A stretch of 64,000 nucleotides of DNA from a bacterium UBP4_UBA6127 (GTDB lineage Bacteria; UBP4; UBA4092), in the NCBI GenBank assembly GCA_002428325.1, contig DIVR01000006.1:1745-65744 (forward strand), read 5' to 3'. This document shows, piece by piece, positions 1-7,089 of the stretch (position 1 is its first letter; each line of letters starts with the position of its first letter). The notes under the pieces were generated by a model. The model ran no database searches. It was not told the origin of the DNA and worked only from the letters and a program-made list of their open reading frames with translations. The translations under genes were made by a program, and so were the position numbers.

Positions 1-193
1 CGATTTTCTCGGCGCATCGGTGCATATATCCCAATACCGGGTCCACTGCCCGGACGATTTCTCCATCGATTTTGAGTTTTAACCGAAGTACCCCATGGGT
101 GCTGGGGTGTTGAGGCCCCATATTCAATTCAAGTTCATCGGTTTCAAAATCATCAATATATTTCAGGGCTTCCTTTACATCTAATTCTGGCAT
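1..193 (-). CDS. nuoD: NADH-quinone oxidoreductase subunit D, N-terminal part (cut by window edge)
   Basis: Only the first 64 codons are in the window. The translation begins MPELDVKEALKYI and contains GPQHPSTHGVLR and a region ending GYMHRCAEKI, both hallmarks of the 49-kDa/NuoD subunit. NuoD sits in the peripheral arm of complex I next to the quinone site and cluster N2. It follows nuoC on the same strand with a 12-base gap, so nuoB-nuoC-nuoD are one transcript. The gene continues past base 1, so nothing can be said about the rest. Confidence 0.93.
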   Translation of the reverse strand, partial: MPELDVKEALKYIDDFETDELELNMGPQHPSTHGVLRLKLKIDGEIVRAVDPVLGYMHRCAEKI

Positions 194-205
194 TTTAGGT
201 TTCCT

Positions 206-685
206 TTAGGCCCATTTAATTCCATGATATTCTTCAGGGAACTGATAATCTTTCCGTAAGGGGTGGCCTTCCCAATCGTCCGGCAACAGCATCCTTCTCA
301 TATCAGGATGCCCTTCAAACTCCACTCCCAGCAAGTCATAAGTTTCTCTCTCATGCCAATTGGCAGCGCCATATAGGCCGCAGATAGAAGGAATCCGAGG
401 TGCTTTCCGGTCCAGAAAAGCATGAATGGCTAATTTATGGGACTGGAAAGCTACCGATGAAAGGTGATAAACCACTTCAATCCGATTATCCTGGTTCCAG
501 TCCACCCCGGTGATTAAATTCAGGAAGCTCAGATCAATCTCAGGGTCTTCCTTGAGGAATTTAATAATATCGAAGATATCACTTGGAGCTACCTTGATAA
601 AAGGTTCCACCCCTTCGGGGTTGGAATCCAGAATATTATCAGGAAATTTACTGATTAGTTTTTGGACTATTTCGTTTAGGGTCAT
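206..685 (-). CDS. nuoC: NADH-quinone oxidoreductase subunit C
   Basis: The 159-residue protein matches the 30-kDa subunit of complex I. The diagnostic C-terminal block runs HERETYDLLGVEFEGHPD and then LPDDWEGHPLRKDY (about residues 110-146). NuoC joins NuoD in the hydrophilic arm that carries electrons to quinone. The start overlaps the 3' end of nuoB by 38 bases, suggesting translational coupling. NuoC is separate here, not fused to NuoD as in enterobacteria. Confidence 0.95.
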   Translation of the reverse strand: MTLNEIVQKLISKFPDNILDSNPEGVEPFIKVAPSDIFDIIKFLKEDPEIDLSFLNLITGVDWNQDNRIEVVYHLSSVAFQSHKLAIHAFLDRKAPRIPSICGLYGAANWHERETYDLLGVEFEGHPDMRRMLLPDDWEGHPLRKDYQFPEEYHGIKWA

Positions 686-1250
686 AAATCATGCTCTCTC
701 GTTTCAGCAGTTCTTTTTGGCGAATCAGCTCCTGGAGTTTAATAATTCCTTCCAACAATTGTTCTGGACGGGGAGGACACCCCGGAACAAAAATATCCAC
801 CGGGATATACCTGTCCACTCCTTTGACCACATGATACCCATAAAGGGAATAAGGGCCGCCATTGATGGCGCATCCGCCCATTGCCAGGACATATTTAGGT
901 TCCGGCATCTGTTCATAGAGCCGTTTGATGCGTTCTCCCATTTTAAAGGTAACCGTTCCTGCCACAATCATTAAATCCGACTGCCGGGGAGAAGACCGGA
1001 AGACCGCTGCTCCAAACCGGTCCATATCAAAACCAGTGGCAGCAGTTGCCATCATCTCAATGGCACAACAAGCTAACCCGAATTGCATGGGCCAGATAGA
1101 AGAGGCTTTTGCCCAACTAAAAAAATCGTTCAGGGTAGTCAGGATGACTTGGTTTCCGTATCGTTCGCCAGGTATATTGGGATTGGCAGATTTGGTCATG
1201 GGGTTGGTTAAATTTTCTTTATTGGAATTCTCGTTGTGAGAATCGCTCAT
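648..1250 (-). CDS. nuoB: NADH-quinone oxidoreductase subunit B (cluster N2 subunit)
   Basis: The 200-residue protein carries the N2 [4Fe-4S] ligands: the adjacent pair Cys61-Cys62 (GLACCAIEMM), Cys127 (GGCAINGG) and Cys158 in VPGCPPRPEQLLEGI. N2 passes electrons to quinone. The first 30 residues are polar and rich in Asn and Ser, and the C-terminal tail of about 20 residues is also charged; neither belongs to the conserved core. In most bacteria nuoA comes directly before nuoB. Here the upstream gene is an unrelated marC on the same strand, 173 bases away. Confidence 0.95.
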   Translation of the reverse strand: MSDSHNENSNKENLTNPMTKSANPNIPGERYGNQVILTTLNDFFSWAKASSIWPMQFGLACCAIEMMATAATGFDMDRFGAAVFRSSPRQSDLMIVAGTVTFKMGERIKRLYEQMPEPKYVLAMGGCAINGGPYSLYGYHVVKGVDRYIPVDIFVPGCPPRPEQLLEGIIKLQELIRQKELLKRESMIYDPKRNSPKTNQ

Positions 1251-1280
1251 GATTAACGACCTTAAGGATTGAATTCTGAA

Positions 1281-1305
1281 AGGATTTTCCCTTGGGGAAA
1301 ATCCT
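1281..1305 (-). terminator. Perfect inverted repeat between marC and nuoB
   Basis: An 11-base perfect stem (AGGATTTTCCC, loop TTG, GGGAAAATCCT) lies between the marC stop and the nuoB start. On the minus strand only a short T run (TTTC) follows, so it is at best a weak terminator or attenuator. It could instead be a protein-binding site. Its place upstream of nuoB means it would act on the nuo transcript or separate it from marC. Confidence 0.4.
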
Positions 1306-1423
1306 CCCTTATACTAAAAAGATAACAAAAAATGACTGATTTAGTCAATGAAACCGATGAACATGAAATTGAGTAATTTAGCCTTTAGTTGAATAAAATC
1401 AAACAAACAAGCTGATTCTACCG

Positions 1424-2065
1424 CTAAAGTGCCCCACCCAGTCCCGGGAAAAGGTCAATCAGGCCTTTTGCCATAAATTCAATAGCGATAGCGGCCAAGA
1501 TTAATCCCATCAACCGGGTTCCAATATTAATTTCCGTCTGGCTTAATTTATTGCCAAATCGGGCGGTAAGCCGAAAGACTATCCAAACCGATAACGCCAC
1601 TGTGGTGATGACCAGGGATAGGATACCCATATTCATGACGCCCGGGTGTTGATGGGCTTCCACAATGACCAGGGTGATAGCCCCAGGGCCTGCCATCAGA
1701 GGAATTCCCAGGGGAACGACTCCGACTTCTACTTTATTCTGGGCCTCTTCGTCTTCTGCCGGAGTATGCCGGGCCAGAGATTGCCTTGCCTGCAGCATGG
1801 AAATAGCCATCAGGAGAATCAAAATACCCCCGCCTACTCGGAAAGCCGGAACGCCAATCCCGAAAAAGGCCAGAATGATTTGTCCCAGCCAGGCTGATAA
1901 TAACAGAGTCATACCTACCGTCAGGGCGCTGATATTGGCTATCTTATTTTTAAATTTCAGGGGTTGGCTTTGAGTGGTACTCAAGAAAAGAGGAATTGCT
2001 CCCAGAGGGTTAACAATGGAAAGAATTCCAACAAACATTTTGATATAGTCAGCCCAGGTAAACAT
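1424..2065 (-). CDS. MarC family (UPF0056) integral membrane protein
   Basis: The 213-residue protein has about six hydrophobic segments. It shows family features: IVNPLGAIPLFLSTT at residues 17-31, PLGIPLMAGPGAITLVI in the middle, and a C-terminal TRLMGLILAAIAIEFMAKGL block. MarC proteins sit in the inner membrane, and their role is unknown despite the historical link to antibiotic resistance. The gene stands alone, divergent from the ferredoxin gene at 2198. Confidence 0.88.
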   Translation of the reverse strand: MFTWADYIKMFVGILSIVNPLGAIPLFLSTTQSQPLKFKNKIANISALTVGMTLLLSAWLGQIILAFFGIGVPAFRVGGGILILLMAISMLQARQSLARHTPAEDEEAQNKVEVGVVPLGIPLMAGPGAITLVIVEAHQHPGVMNMGILSLVITTVALSVWIVFRLTARFGNKLSQTEINIGTRLMGLILAAIAIEFMAKGLIDLFPGLGGAL

Positions 2066-2197
2066 ATTTAAAATTGATTTTTCCCCATGGTAATTTGTTT
2101 TTTAATTTTATCACAGGCTTTACCGGAAAGGGGTTGACCCCTGAGGTTGGCTGATAAATAATAGGAGAGAATCAGTCCTGTTGAAAGGATGTGTCCT

Positions 2198-2437
2198 ATG
2201 CCGCATATCATTTGTGAACCCTGTATTAATGTGAAAGACAAAGCCTGTGTTGAAGTCTGTCCGGTGAATTGTATCTATGACAAACCGGAATGGGACCAGC
2301 TGTTTATTCATCCGGAAGAATGTGTGGATTGCACCCTATGTGTGGAGCCCTGTCCGGTGGATGCTATTTTTGCCCAGGAAGATGTGCCGGAAAAATGGGT
2401 CTCATTCATCGAGAAAAACAAGAAGGCTTTTGAATAA
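2198..2437 (+). CDS. Small ferredoxin, Thermus/Azotobacter seven-iron type
   Basis: The 79-residue protein has nine cysteines: C6, C9, C17, C21, C25, C42, C45, C48 and C52. The second half has a standard CxxCxxCxxxCP. The first half has CxxC with seven residues before the next Cys and then CxxxC, which resembles seven-iron ferredoxins with one [3Fe-4S] and one [4Fe-4S] cluster. The C-terminal EDVPEKWVSFIEKNKK tail is also typical. A start at 2198 is preferred over 2189 because GAAAGGA at 2183-2189 is then eight bases away. It is a soluble electron carrier with unknown partner. Confidence 0.9.
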   Translation: MPHIICEPCINVKDKACVEVCPVNCIYDKPEWDQLFIHPEECVDCTLCVEPCPVDAIFAQEDVPEKWVSFIEKNKKAFE

Positions 2438-2465
2438 AGACAGAAATTGAGTTTGAGAACTCTTG

Positions 2466-3434
2466 TCAGCGGGAGGAATGGGCCGGCACCGGGATATCGA
2501 TTGTATAATCAGGATCAAACCGGCTACCCTGCTGGGTTCCCCGTTTTTCGAATTCTTGGGTAAATCGTTCCAGGACCTGAGCCTTGGTTACCTGCCAGTC
2601 AGGAGCAATACAATGCTGGCCGTATAATTCCCCGATGAACCGGTGAATGACCATCTCCGGGGGTAATAATTCCAGAAAATCGCATGCCAGTGAGAGATAT
2701 TCATCTAACCCCATTACCTTGATGTCCCCCTGTTCATATTGTTTTGCCATGACTGTATGGGGGGCAATATACAAGTGGTGGACCTTGCAGGCTTTTACAT
2801 TCAGGGCGGCCAGGGTTTTAGCTGTCTGCATAATGGTCTCATAAGTGTCATGGGGAAGCCCCAGAATCGTATGGACACAGACATCCAGTTTTCTTTGATG
2901 GGTCATTTTAACCGTTTGCAAAAATTCCTGGAAAGTGCTTTGCCGGTTAATAGCTTTCAGGGTTTCTTCATTCGTGGATTCAACTCCATATTCCACCAGT
3001 ACATAATATCCCTTCTCCCGATAAGAGGCGATTAAATCCAGTTTCTCTTCATCAATGCAGTCAGGCCGGGTGCCGATGGAGATTCCCATGACTTCCGGGA
3101 ATTCAAAAGCTTTATCATAGAGTTCTTTCAGACGGGCCACCGGGGCATAGGTATTGGAATAAGCCTGAAAATAGACAATAAACTTTTTGGCTTTTCGTTT
3201 GGTCCGGTAAAACTCAATCCCATTTCTGATTTGTTCATCGAGGGGCAGGCCGCTCCGGGCACCGGGGCTGAAGGAGATATTATCGCAATAAGTACAGCCT
3301 CCATATGCCTTGGAGCCATCCCGATTAGGGCAGGTAAATCCTGCATCTACAGGTATCTTATAGATTTTATCCGGATAAGTGTCCCGAAGGTATTGGTTAA
3401 ATGTATAAAAATATGGAGGTAGAAGTTTCTTCAT
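2466..3434 (-). CDS. Radical SAM protein, YhcC family (TIGR01212)
   Basis: The 322-residue protein begins with the family N terminus (FNQYLRDTYP, KIPVDAGFTCPNRDG). Its iron-sulfur cysteines are spaced as in YhcC (Cys35, Cys47, Cys50: CPNRDG then GGCTYC). GVESTNEETLKAINR and HTILGLPHDTYETI match the SAM-binding half of the barrel. The family resembles Elp3-type enzymes and may modify RNA, but no reaction is established. It is convergent with the ferredoxin gene (28-base gap), which could supply electrons; that link is only inferred. Confidence 0.9.
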   Translation of the reverse strand: MKKLLPPYFYTFNQYLRDTYPDKIYKIPVDAGFTCPNRDGSKAYGGCTYCDNISFSPGARSGLPLDEQIRNGIEFYRTKRKAKKFIVYFQAYSNTYAPVARLKELYDKAFEFPEVMGISIGTRPDCIDEEKLDLIASYREKGYYVLVEYGVESTNEETLKAINRQSTFQEFLQTVKMTHQRKLDVCVHTILGLPHDTYETIMQTAKTLAALNVKACKVHHLYIAPHTVMAKQYEQGDIKVMGLDEYLSLACDFLELLPPEMVIHRFIGELYGQHCIAPDWQVTKAQVLERFTQEFEKRGTQQGSRFDPDYTIDIPVPAHSSR

Positions 3435-3499
3435 TCTTGATTATTATTATGACAGATGTAATGACCGATTATTAATATATCCAGGTAAAAATCATTTAT

Positions 3500-4021
3500 T
3501 TATTTAGAAAGGGCTTTCAGGGTTTCTCTCATGAAGGCCGGTAAATCATCCGGTTTCCGGGAGCTGATAATATTCCCATCCACACAGACTTCCTGGTCCA
3601 CATAAGTGGCGCCAGCATTGATGACATCATCTTTGATAGCAAAAAAACAGGTAATAGACCTGCCTTCCAGAAGGTCGGTGGAACAAAGGACCCATGCCCC
3701 ATGGCAGATGGAAGCAATGATTTTACCCTGATGTCCGGCATCCTGGACCAGCTGATTGACTTCAGGATAACGGCGAAGGATATCCGGGGCATACCCACCG
3801 GGGATGACAATCCCGTCAATCTCATTGACATTGATTTCTTTTATTGATTTATCTGCCGGGCATTGATAACCATGCCGGCTTACATACATATTTTTGGACC
3901 CGCTGCCTACTGTAAAAGCGGTAACGCCTGCTTCCCGAAGCCGATAGAGGGGATACCAGACTTCTAAATCCTGATAAAGGTCTTCAACCAAAACCGCTAC
4001 CTTTTTGCCAGTTAAATCCAT
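3500..4021 (-). CDS. DJ-1/PfpI family protein (class I glutamine amidotransferase-like)
   Basis: The 173-residue protein has the nucleophile elbow ASICHGAW with Cys106 and His107, the acidic residue near position 13 (LVEDLYQDLE), and IVIPGGYAPDILR. This is the PfpI/YhbO branch of the DJ-1 superfamily, whose members act as stress-related proteases, glyoxalases or deglycases in the cytoplasm. Substrate cannot be read from sequence. A start at 4021 is supported by a GAGGA motif just upstream. It is monocistronic as far as can be seen. Confidence 0.9.
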   Translation of the reverse strand: MDLTGKKVAVLVEDLYQDLEVWYPLYRLREAGVTAFTVGSGSKNMYVSRHGYQCPADKSIKEINVNEIDGIVIPGGYAPDILRRYPEVNQLVQDAGHQGKIIASICHGAWVLCSTDLLEGRSITCFFAIKDDVINAGATYVDQEVCVDGNIISSRKPDDLPAFMRETLKALSK

Positions 4022-4099
4022 ATAAACATCCTCCTCATCAATTTCTTCTTATTCTATTATAAATGAGAGAGAGTATGAAATCTCTTTCCTTCCGGTAAG

Positions 4100-4205
4100 A
4101 AATTCTGGACACATACCCACCGGGGCCTTTACAATAAGACCCTGTGAGCCCGGCAACCCTTCCTGGGGCGGCTGGGAAGAGGATTTCCAATCTTTAGCCT
4201 TATCC
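4100..4205 (+). promoter_or_regulatory. Possible structured RNA leader upstream of the DsrE-like gene
   Basis: The 5' region is GC-rich and unlike the AT-rich intergenic DNA nearby. It holds GACCCTGTGAGCCCGGCAACC (as GACCC at 4138-4142, then GCCCGGCAACC at 4148-4158), which resembles the core of SAM-I/SAM-IV riboswitches, then a CTTCC/GGAAG hairpin (4159-4163 with 4175-4179). I could not complete the P1 helix or the GGTGC segment, so no riboswitch class is assigned. It ends just before the AGGAGG ribosome site at 4213. Confidence 0.3.
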
Positions 4206-4228
4206 CATTTTCAGGAGGTTTAGGAATT

Positions 4229-4576
4229 ATGAAAAAAGTTGTCATTGCTGTAACGAAACCCTATCTGGGCCATGTGGACCCTGAAGATAAAGAGTTTGGA
4301 GTAGGGATGTTGGATAAATTTCTGCATACCCTGGAGAAGATGCCTAATATTCCCTATGCGATCTGCTTTTATACGGAAGGGGTCAAGCTGGTCTGTGATG
4401 GGTCTCCTCTGTTGACAGGATTTCAAATCCTTCATGAACGAGGGGTTAAACTGGTGGTCTGCCAATCCTGCCTGGAATATTACCATTTGAGAGAACAGCT
4501 GGAAGCAGGGGAGATTGGGGGAATGAACGATATCCTCTCTTTGATGATGGAAGCTGATAATGTGATTTTCGCTTGA
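4229..4576 (+). CDS. DsrE-like protein similar to the C-terminal domain of YedF
   Basis: The 115-residue protein has an alternating beta/alpha pattern and the Cys pair CQSC at 78-81, within VVCQSCLEYYHLREQLEAGEIGGMNDI. The pattern of Cys pair, YY.L...L..G.I..M.DI matches the DsrE-type C-terminal half of the selenium-metabolism protein YedF. The N-terminal TusA half is missing, so it is a stand-alone domain. A sulfur or selenium relay role is inferred only from the family. The AGGAGG at 4213-4218 supports the start. Confidence 0.75.
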   Translation: MKKVVIAVTKPYLGHVDPEDKEFGVGMLDKFLHTLEKMPNIPYAICFYTEGVKLVCDGSPLLTGFQILHERGVKLVVCQSCLEYYHLREQLEAGEIGGMNDILSLMMEADNVIFA

Positions 4577-4616
4577 TACTGATTTTTACTTATTTCTATC
4601 ATGTTAGAAAATACCT

Positions 4617-4656
4617 AACCCTGTCAGGTGGTGGATACTGATAGGGTTCTTTTTAG
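4617..4656 (+). terminator. Rho-independent terminator after the DsrE-like gene
   Basis: The arm AACCCTGTCAG (4617-4627) pairs with CTGATAGGGTT (4638-4648) through 11 base pairs including one G-U. The loop has 10 bases and the tail is CTTTTTAG. It ends the 4229 transcript before mqnD. Confidence 0.85.
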
Positions 4657-4710
4657 ATACTGAGGTTAAAATAGAAGATAAGAATAATGATGTCGGGAGA
4701 TGAAATCACA

Positions 4711-5547
4711 ATGGATACAAGATTATTACAGGTAGGACACAGTCCAGATCCTGATGATGCTTTTATGTTTTATGCGCTGGGGAAAGGGTTGATTCCTACC
4801 CCAGGATATGAAATCAAGGAAATCCTTGCGGATATCCAAACTTTGAATGAGTGGGCTAAGGAAGCCCGGTTGGAAGTAACTGCCCTTTCTGCCCATGGAT
4901 ATGCCTGGGTCTCTGACCAATATGCCCTGCTTCCTTATGGGTCCAGTGTAGGGGATATGTATGGACCCAAGATCGTTGCCCATGGAAAGATGGGGCTGGG
5001 GACCCTGAAAGAGAAGAAAATTGCTATACCGGGCGAATTGACGACTGCTTATCTGGTATTAAAACTGGCTTTGGATGAATTTGAATTTGATGTAGTCCCC
5101 TTTCAGGATATTCTGGGAAAAGTCCAGTCGGGAGAATATGAGGCTGGCTTGATTATCCATGAAGGCCAGCTGACGTATCAGGATTATGGTTTGGAAGAGG
5201 TGTTGGATCTTGGGCATTGGTGGTATGAGACAACGGCATTACCATTACCTTTGGGTATCAATGCTGTCCGAAAAAACCTGGGGGCGAATTCCTGTCAGCA
5301 GATATCCCAATGGGTGAAGGCCAGCCTTGAATATGCTGTCAGCCATCGGGAGGAAGCCATGGCTCATGCCCTCCAGTATGCTGGGGGAGTGGATGTTCAG
5401 CGAGTCGATAAATTCGTCAGTATGTATGTGAATGAGGATTCTCTGGAACTGAGAGAAAAGACTCGAAAAGGCCTGGAACTCCTCTTTAAACTGGCTAAGG
5501 AGAAAAAACTGATTCCGGAATCTGCCAGAGTGGATGTGGTCGAATAA
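4711..5547 (+). CDS. mqnD: 1,4-dihydroxy-6-naphthoate synthase (futalosine pathway)
   Basis: The N terminus QVGHSPDPDDAFMFYAL and the later block GEYEAGLIIHEGQLTYQDYG are signature motifs of MqnD, which turns cyclic dehypoxanthinylfutalosine into 1,4-dihydroxy-6-naphthoate on the way to menaquinone. The fold is a periplasmic-binding-protein-like two-domain structure, but no signal peptide is present, so it is cytoplasmic. In-frame ATGs at 4687 and 4690 exist. 4711 is preferred because GGGAGA at 4695-4700 is well placed and homologs start here. 278 residues. No other mqn gene is nearby. Confidence 0.9.
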   Translation: MDTRLLQVGHSPDPDDAFMFYALGKGLIPTPGYEIKEILADIQTLNEWAKEARLEVTALSAHGYAWVSDQYALLPYGSSVGDMYGPKIVAHGKMGLGTLKEKKIAIPGELTTAYLVLKLALDEFEFDVVPFQDILGKVQSGEYEAGLIIHEGQLTYQDYGLEEVLDLGHWWYETTALPLPLGINAVRKNLGANSCQQISQWVKASLEYAVSHREEAMAHALQYAGGVDVQRVDKFVSMYVNEDSLELREKTRKGLELLFKLAKEKKLIPESARVDVVE

Positions 5548-5575
5548 TAACGAGAGATAACTTGAAATTATTATG

Positions 5576-5620
5576 GCCGCTGATCGGGAAAATTATTTCC
5601 TGAGAGCGGCTTTATTTTTT
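5576..5620 (+). terminator. Terminator after mqnD, overlapping the end of the convergent gene
   Basis: GCCGCT (5576-5581) pairs with AGCGGC (5605-5610), with an inner GGGAAA/TTTCC stem, followed by TTTATTTTTT. The hairpin overlaps the last codons of the minus-strand glycosyltransferase at 5593. Confidence 0.75.
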
Positions 5621-7083
5621 AGAGTGGGGATGGCCTGAATAACACAGACCTGGGATGGGGTGGTTTCCTGGTGCAGGGTTACCAGAGAATATGAAGAATC
5701 CATTTGATTCACTAAACTGTTATCCGGCTGATTGATGACATCCGAGACCGTTACTAATACAAAGGATTTCTTTCCTTTACGCCATTCCCGGCTTTTTTCC
5801 TTAAACTCTTTGGCCGAATCAATGGGGATAATGATGTTTTCTCCTGATTGGTAATGGACCATAGCAGTTTCCCAATATCCCGGAGAAATAAAGACAGGCA
5901 CCTGGGGTGGGCAGGCATACTCAATGTGATGCATGACCCGGCTCCAGGCAATTTTATAATGACCCTGCCAATGGGCTTTTAAAGTAAAAGTTAAGCCAAT
6001 CAGCAACAGTCCCAATATCCCATATCGAATCATAGGCCGTGAAATCTTATCCCAACCGGCGGCTAATAACAGGTAGAAAAATGGCAGACTGATAATCACA
6101 TATCGGTCAGGAATGAAAACAGGTTTGTAATAAGAGGCCAGGTAAAAAAGGAAAATCGGCACCAGGAATAAAATCCATCCCAGCCAAAAGCCTTTCTGCT
6201 GGTTAATGAGTTGATTCTCTCCGGTAGAGGAAGCAGATACTCTGGGTAGGGACAGGTATAACAGATATATGGAAATAAGGAGCAGTCCCCATTTCAGGCT
6301 GGAAGATAATAACATCCAGGCTTTTCCAAGCAGGAAATAATGATAAGTGGAGAGTAATACCTGGGGCTGAGGTCCTGGTATCCAGTCCAGATAAGTTTTC
6401 CCTCCCGGTAACAGCAGGTAGATGAAATAGGGAATAATGGCCAAGGCTATCATTCCCTGGGAACTGAAAAAAGTGGAGGGAGAAAAGGAATCTTGCATCC
6501 AATATTTACGAACCCCCAGCCAGAGGATGGTTCCCATCCAGCAAAAAAGGCTGAAGGCCTGTAAATAGACAGCAAAGATGGCCAGAAAAATATGTCCGGC
6601 AATCCAGCGGTTTCTATCTGTCCTGAGGGCTTTTTCCAGGCAGTAAACCATTCCCAGGAGGCAAAGGACTTGTAGAGAATAGGCTCGGGCTTCCTGGGAA
6701 TAATATAAATGATAGGATGATAAACCCAAAAACAGGGAAGCGGCCAGAGAGGTTTCCCGATTGAAATAAAGGCGGGCAACCCAGTAAAGCAGTAAAACTG
6801 AAAGAATTCCACATAGAGCCGAGAAGGTTCTCAGATAAACAGGCGAATGGCCTCCCAGCATCCAGGCCCGAAGGACCAGATGGTCAAAGGCATAATGAGT
6901 AATGACCCGGTAATCATCTAATCCAATCGATACCTGGTTCAAAGGGACTGACGCCCGGTTAAGAGAATAAATCTCATCCAGCCAGAGGTCTTCAGCTCCG
7001 ATTCCATAGAACCGGAGGATTGAAGCTATGGCTAAAATTCCTACAAGCAAACCTAATCCAATGGGCTTACTGACCTTTTCCAT
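5593..7083 (-). CDS. GT39-like polytopic membrane glycosyltransferase (ArnT/PMT superfamily)
   Basis: The 496-residue protein has about ten hydrophobic segments. Near the N terminus is the loop motif GAEDLWLDEIYSLNRA (about residues 29-44), whose Asp-Glu matches the catalytic acidic pair of GT-C enzymes using lipid-linked sugar donors. SLFLGLSSYHLYYSQEARAYSLQVL is the second conserved region of this group. Donor and acceptor are unknown. It ends an operon, six bases after the paralog at 7090. It acts in the inner membrane with its active site on the periplasmic side. Confidence 0.8.
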   Translation of the reverse strand: MEKVSKPIGLGLLVGILAIASILRFYGIGAEDLWLDEIYSLNRASVPLNQVSIGLDDYRVITHYAFDHLVLRAWMLGGHSPVYLRTFSALCGILSVLLLYWVARLYFNRETSLAASLFLGLSSYHLYYSQEARAYSLQVLCLLGMVYCLEKALRTDRNRWIAGHIFLAIFAVYLQAFSLFCWMGTILWLGVRKYWMQDSFSPSTFFSSQGMIALAIIPYFIYLLLPGGKTYLDWIPGPQPQVLLSTYHYFLLGKAWMLLSSSLKWGLLLISIYLLYLSLPRVSASSTGENQLINQQKGFWLGWILFLVPIFLFYLASYYKPVFIPDRYVIISLPFFYLLLAAGWDKISRPMIRYGILGLLLIGLTFTLKAHWQGHYKIAWSRVMHHIEYACPPQVPVFISPGYWETAMVHYQSGENIIIPIDSAKEFKEKSREWRKGKKSFVLVTVSDVINQPDNSLVNQMDSSYSLVTLHQETTPSQVCVIQAIPTLKNKAALRK

Positions 7084-7089
7084 AAATTA

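Noticed and set aside
1646..1897. Plus-strand frames inside marC and similar frames inside many genes
   Set aside because: They are overlapped by clear genes in other frames and have no recognisable protein features or ribosome sites.
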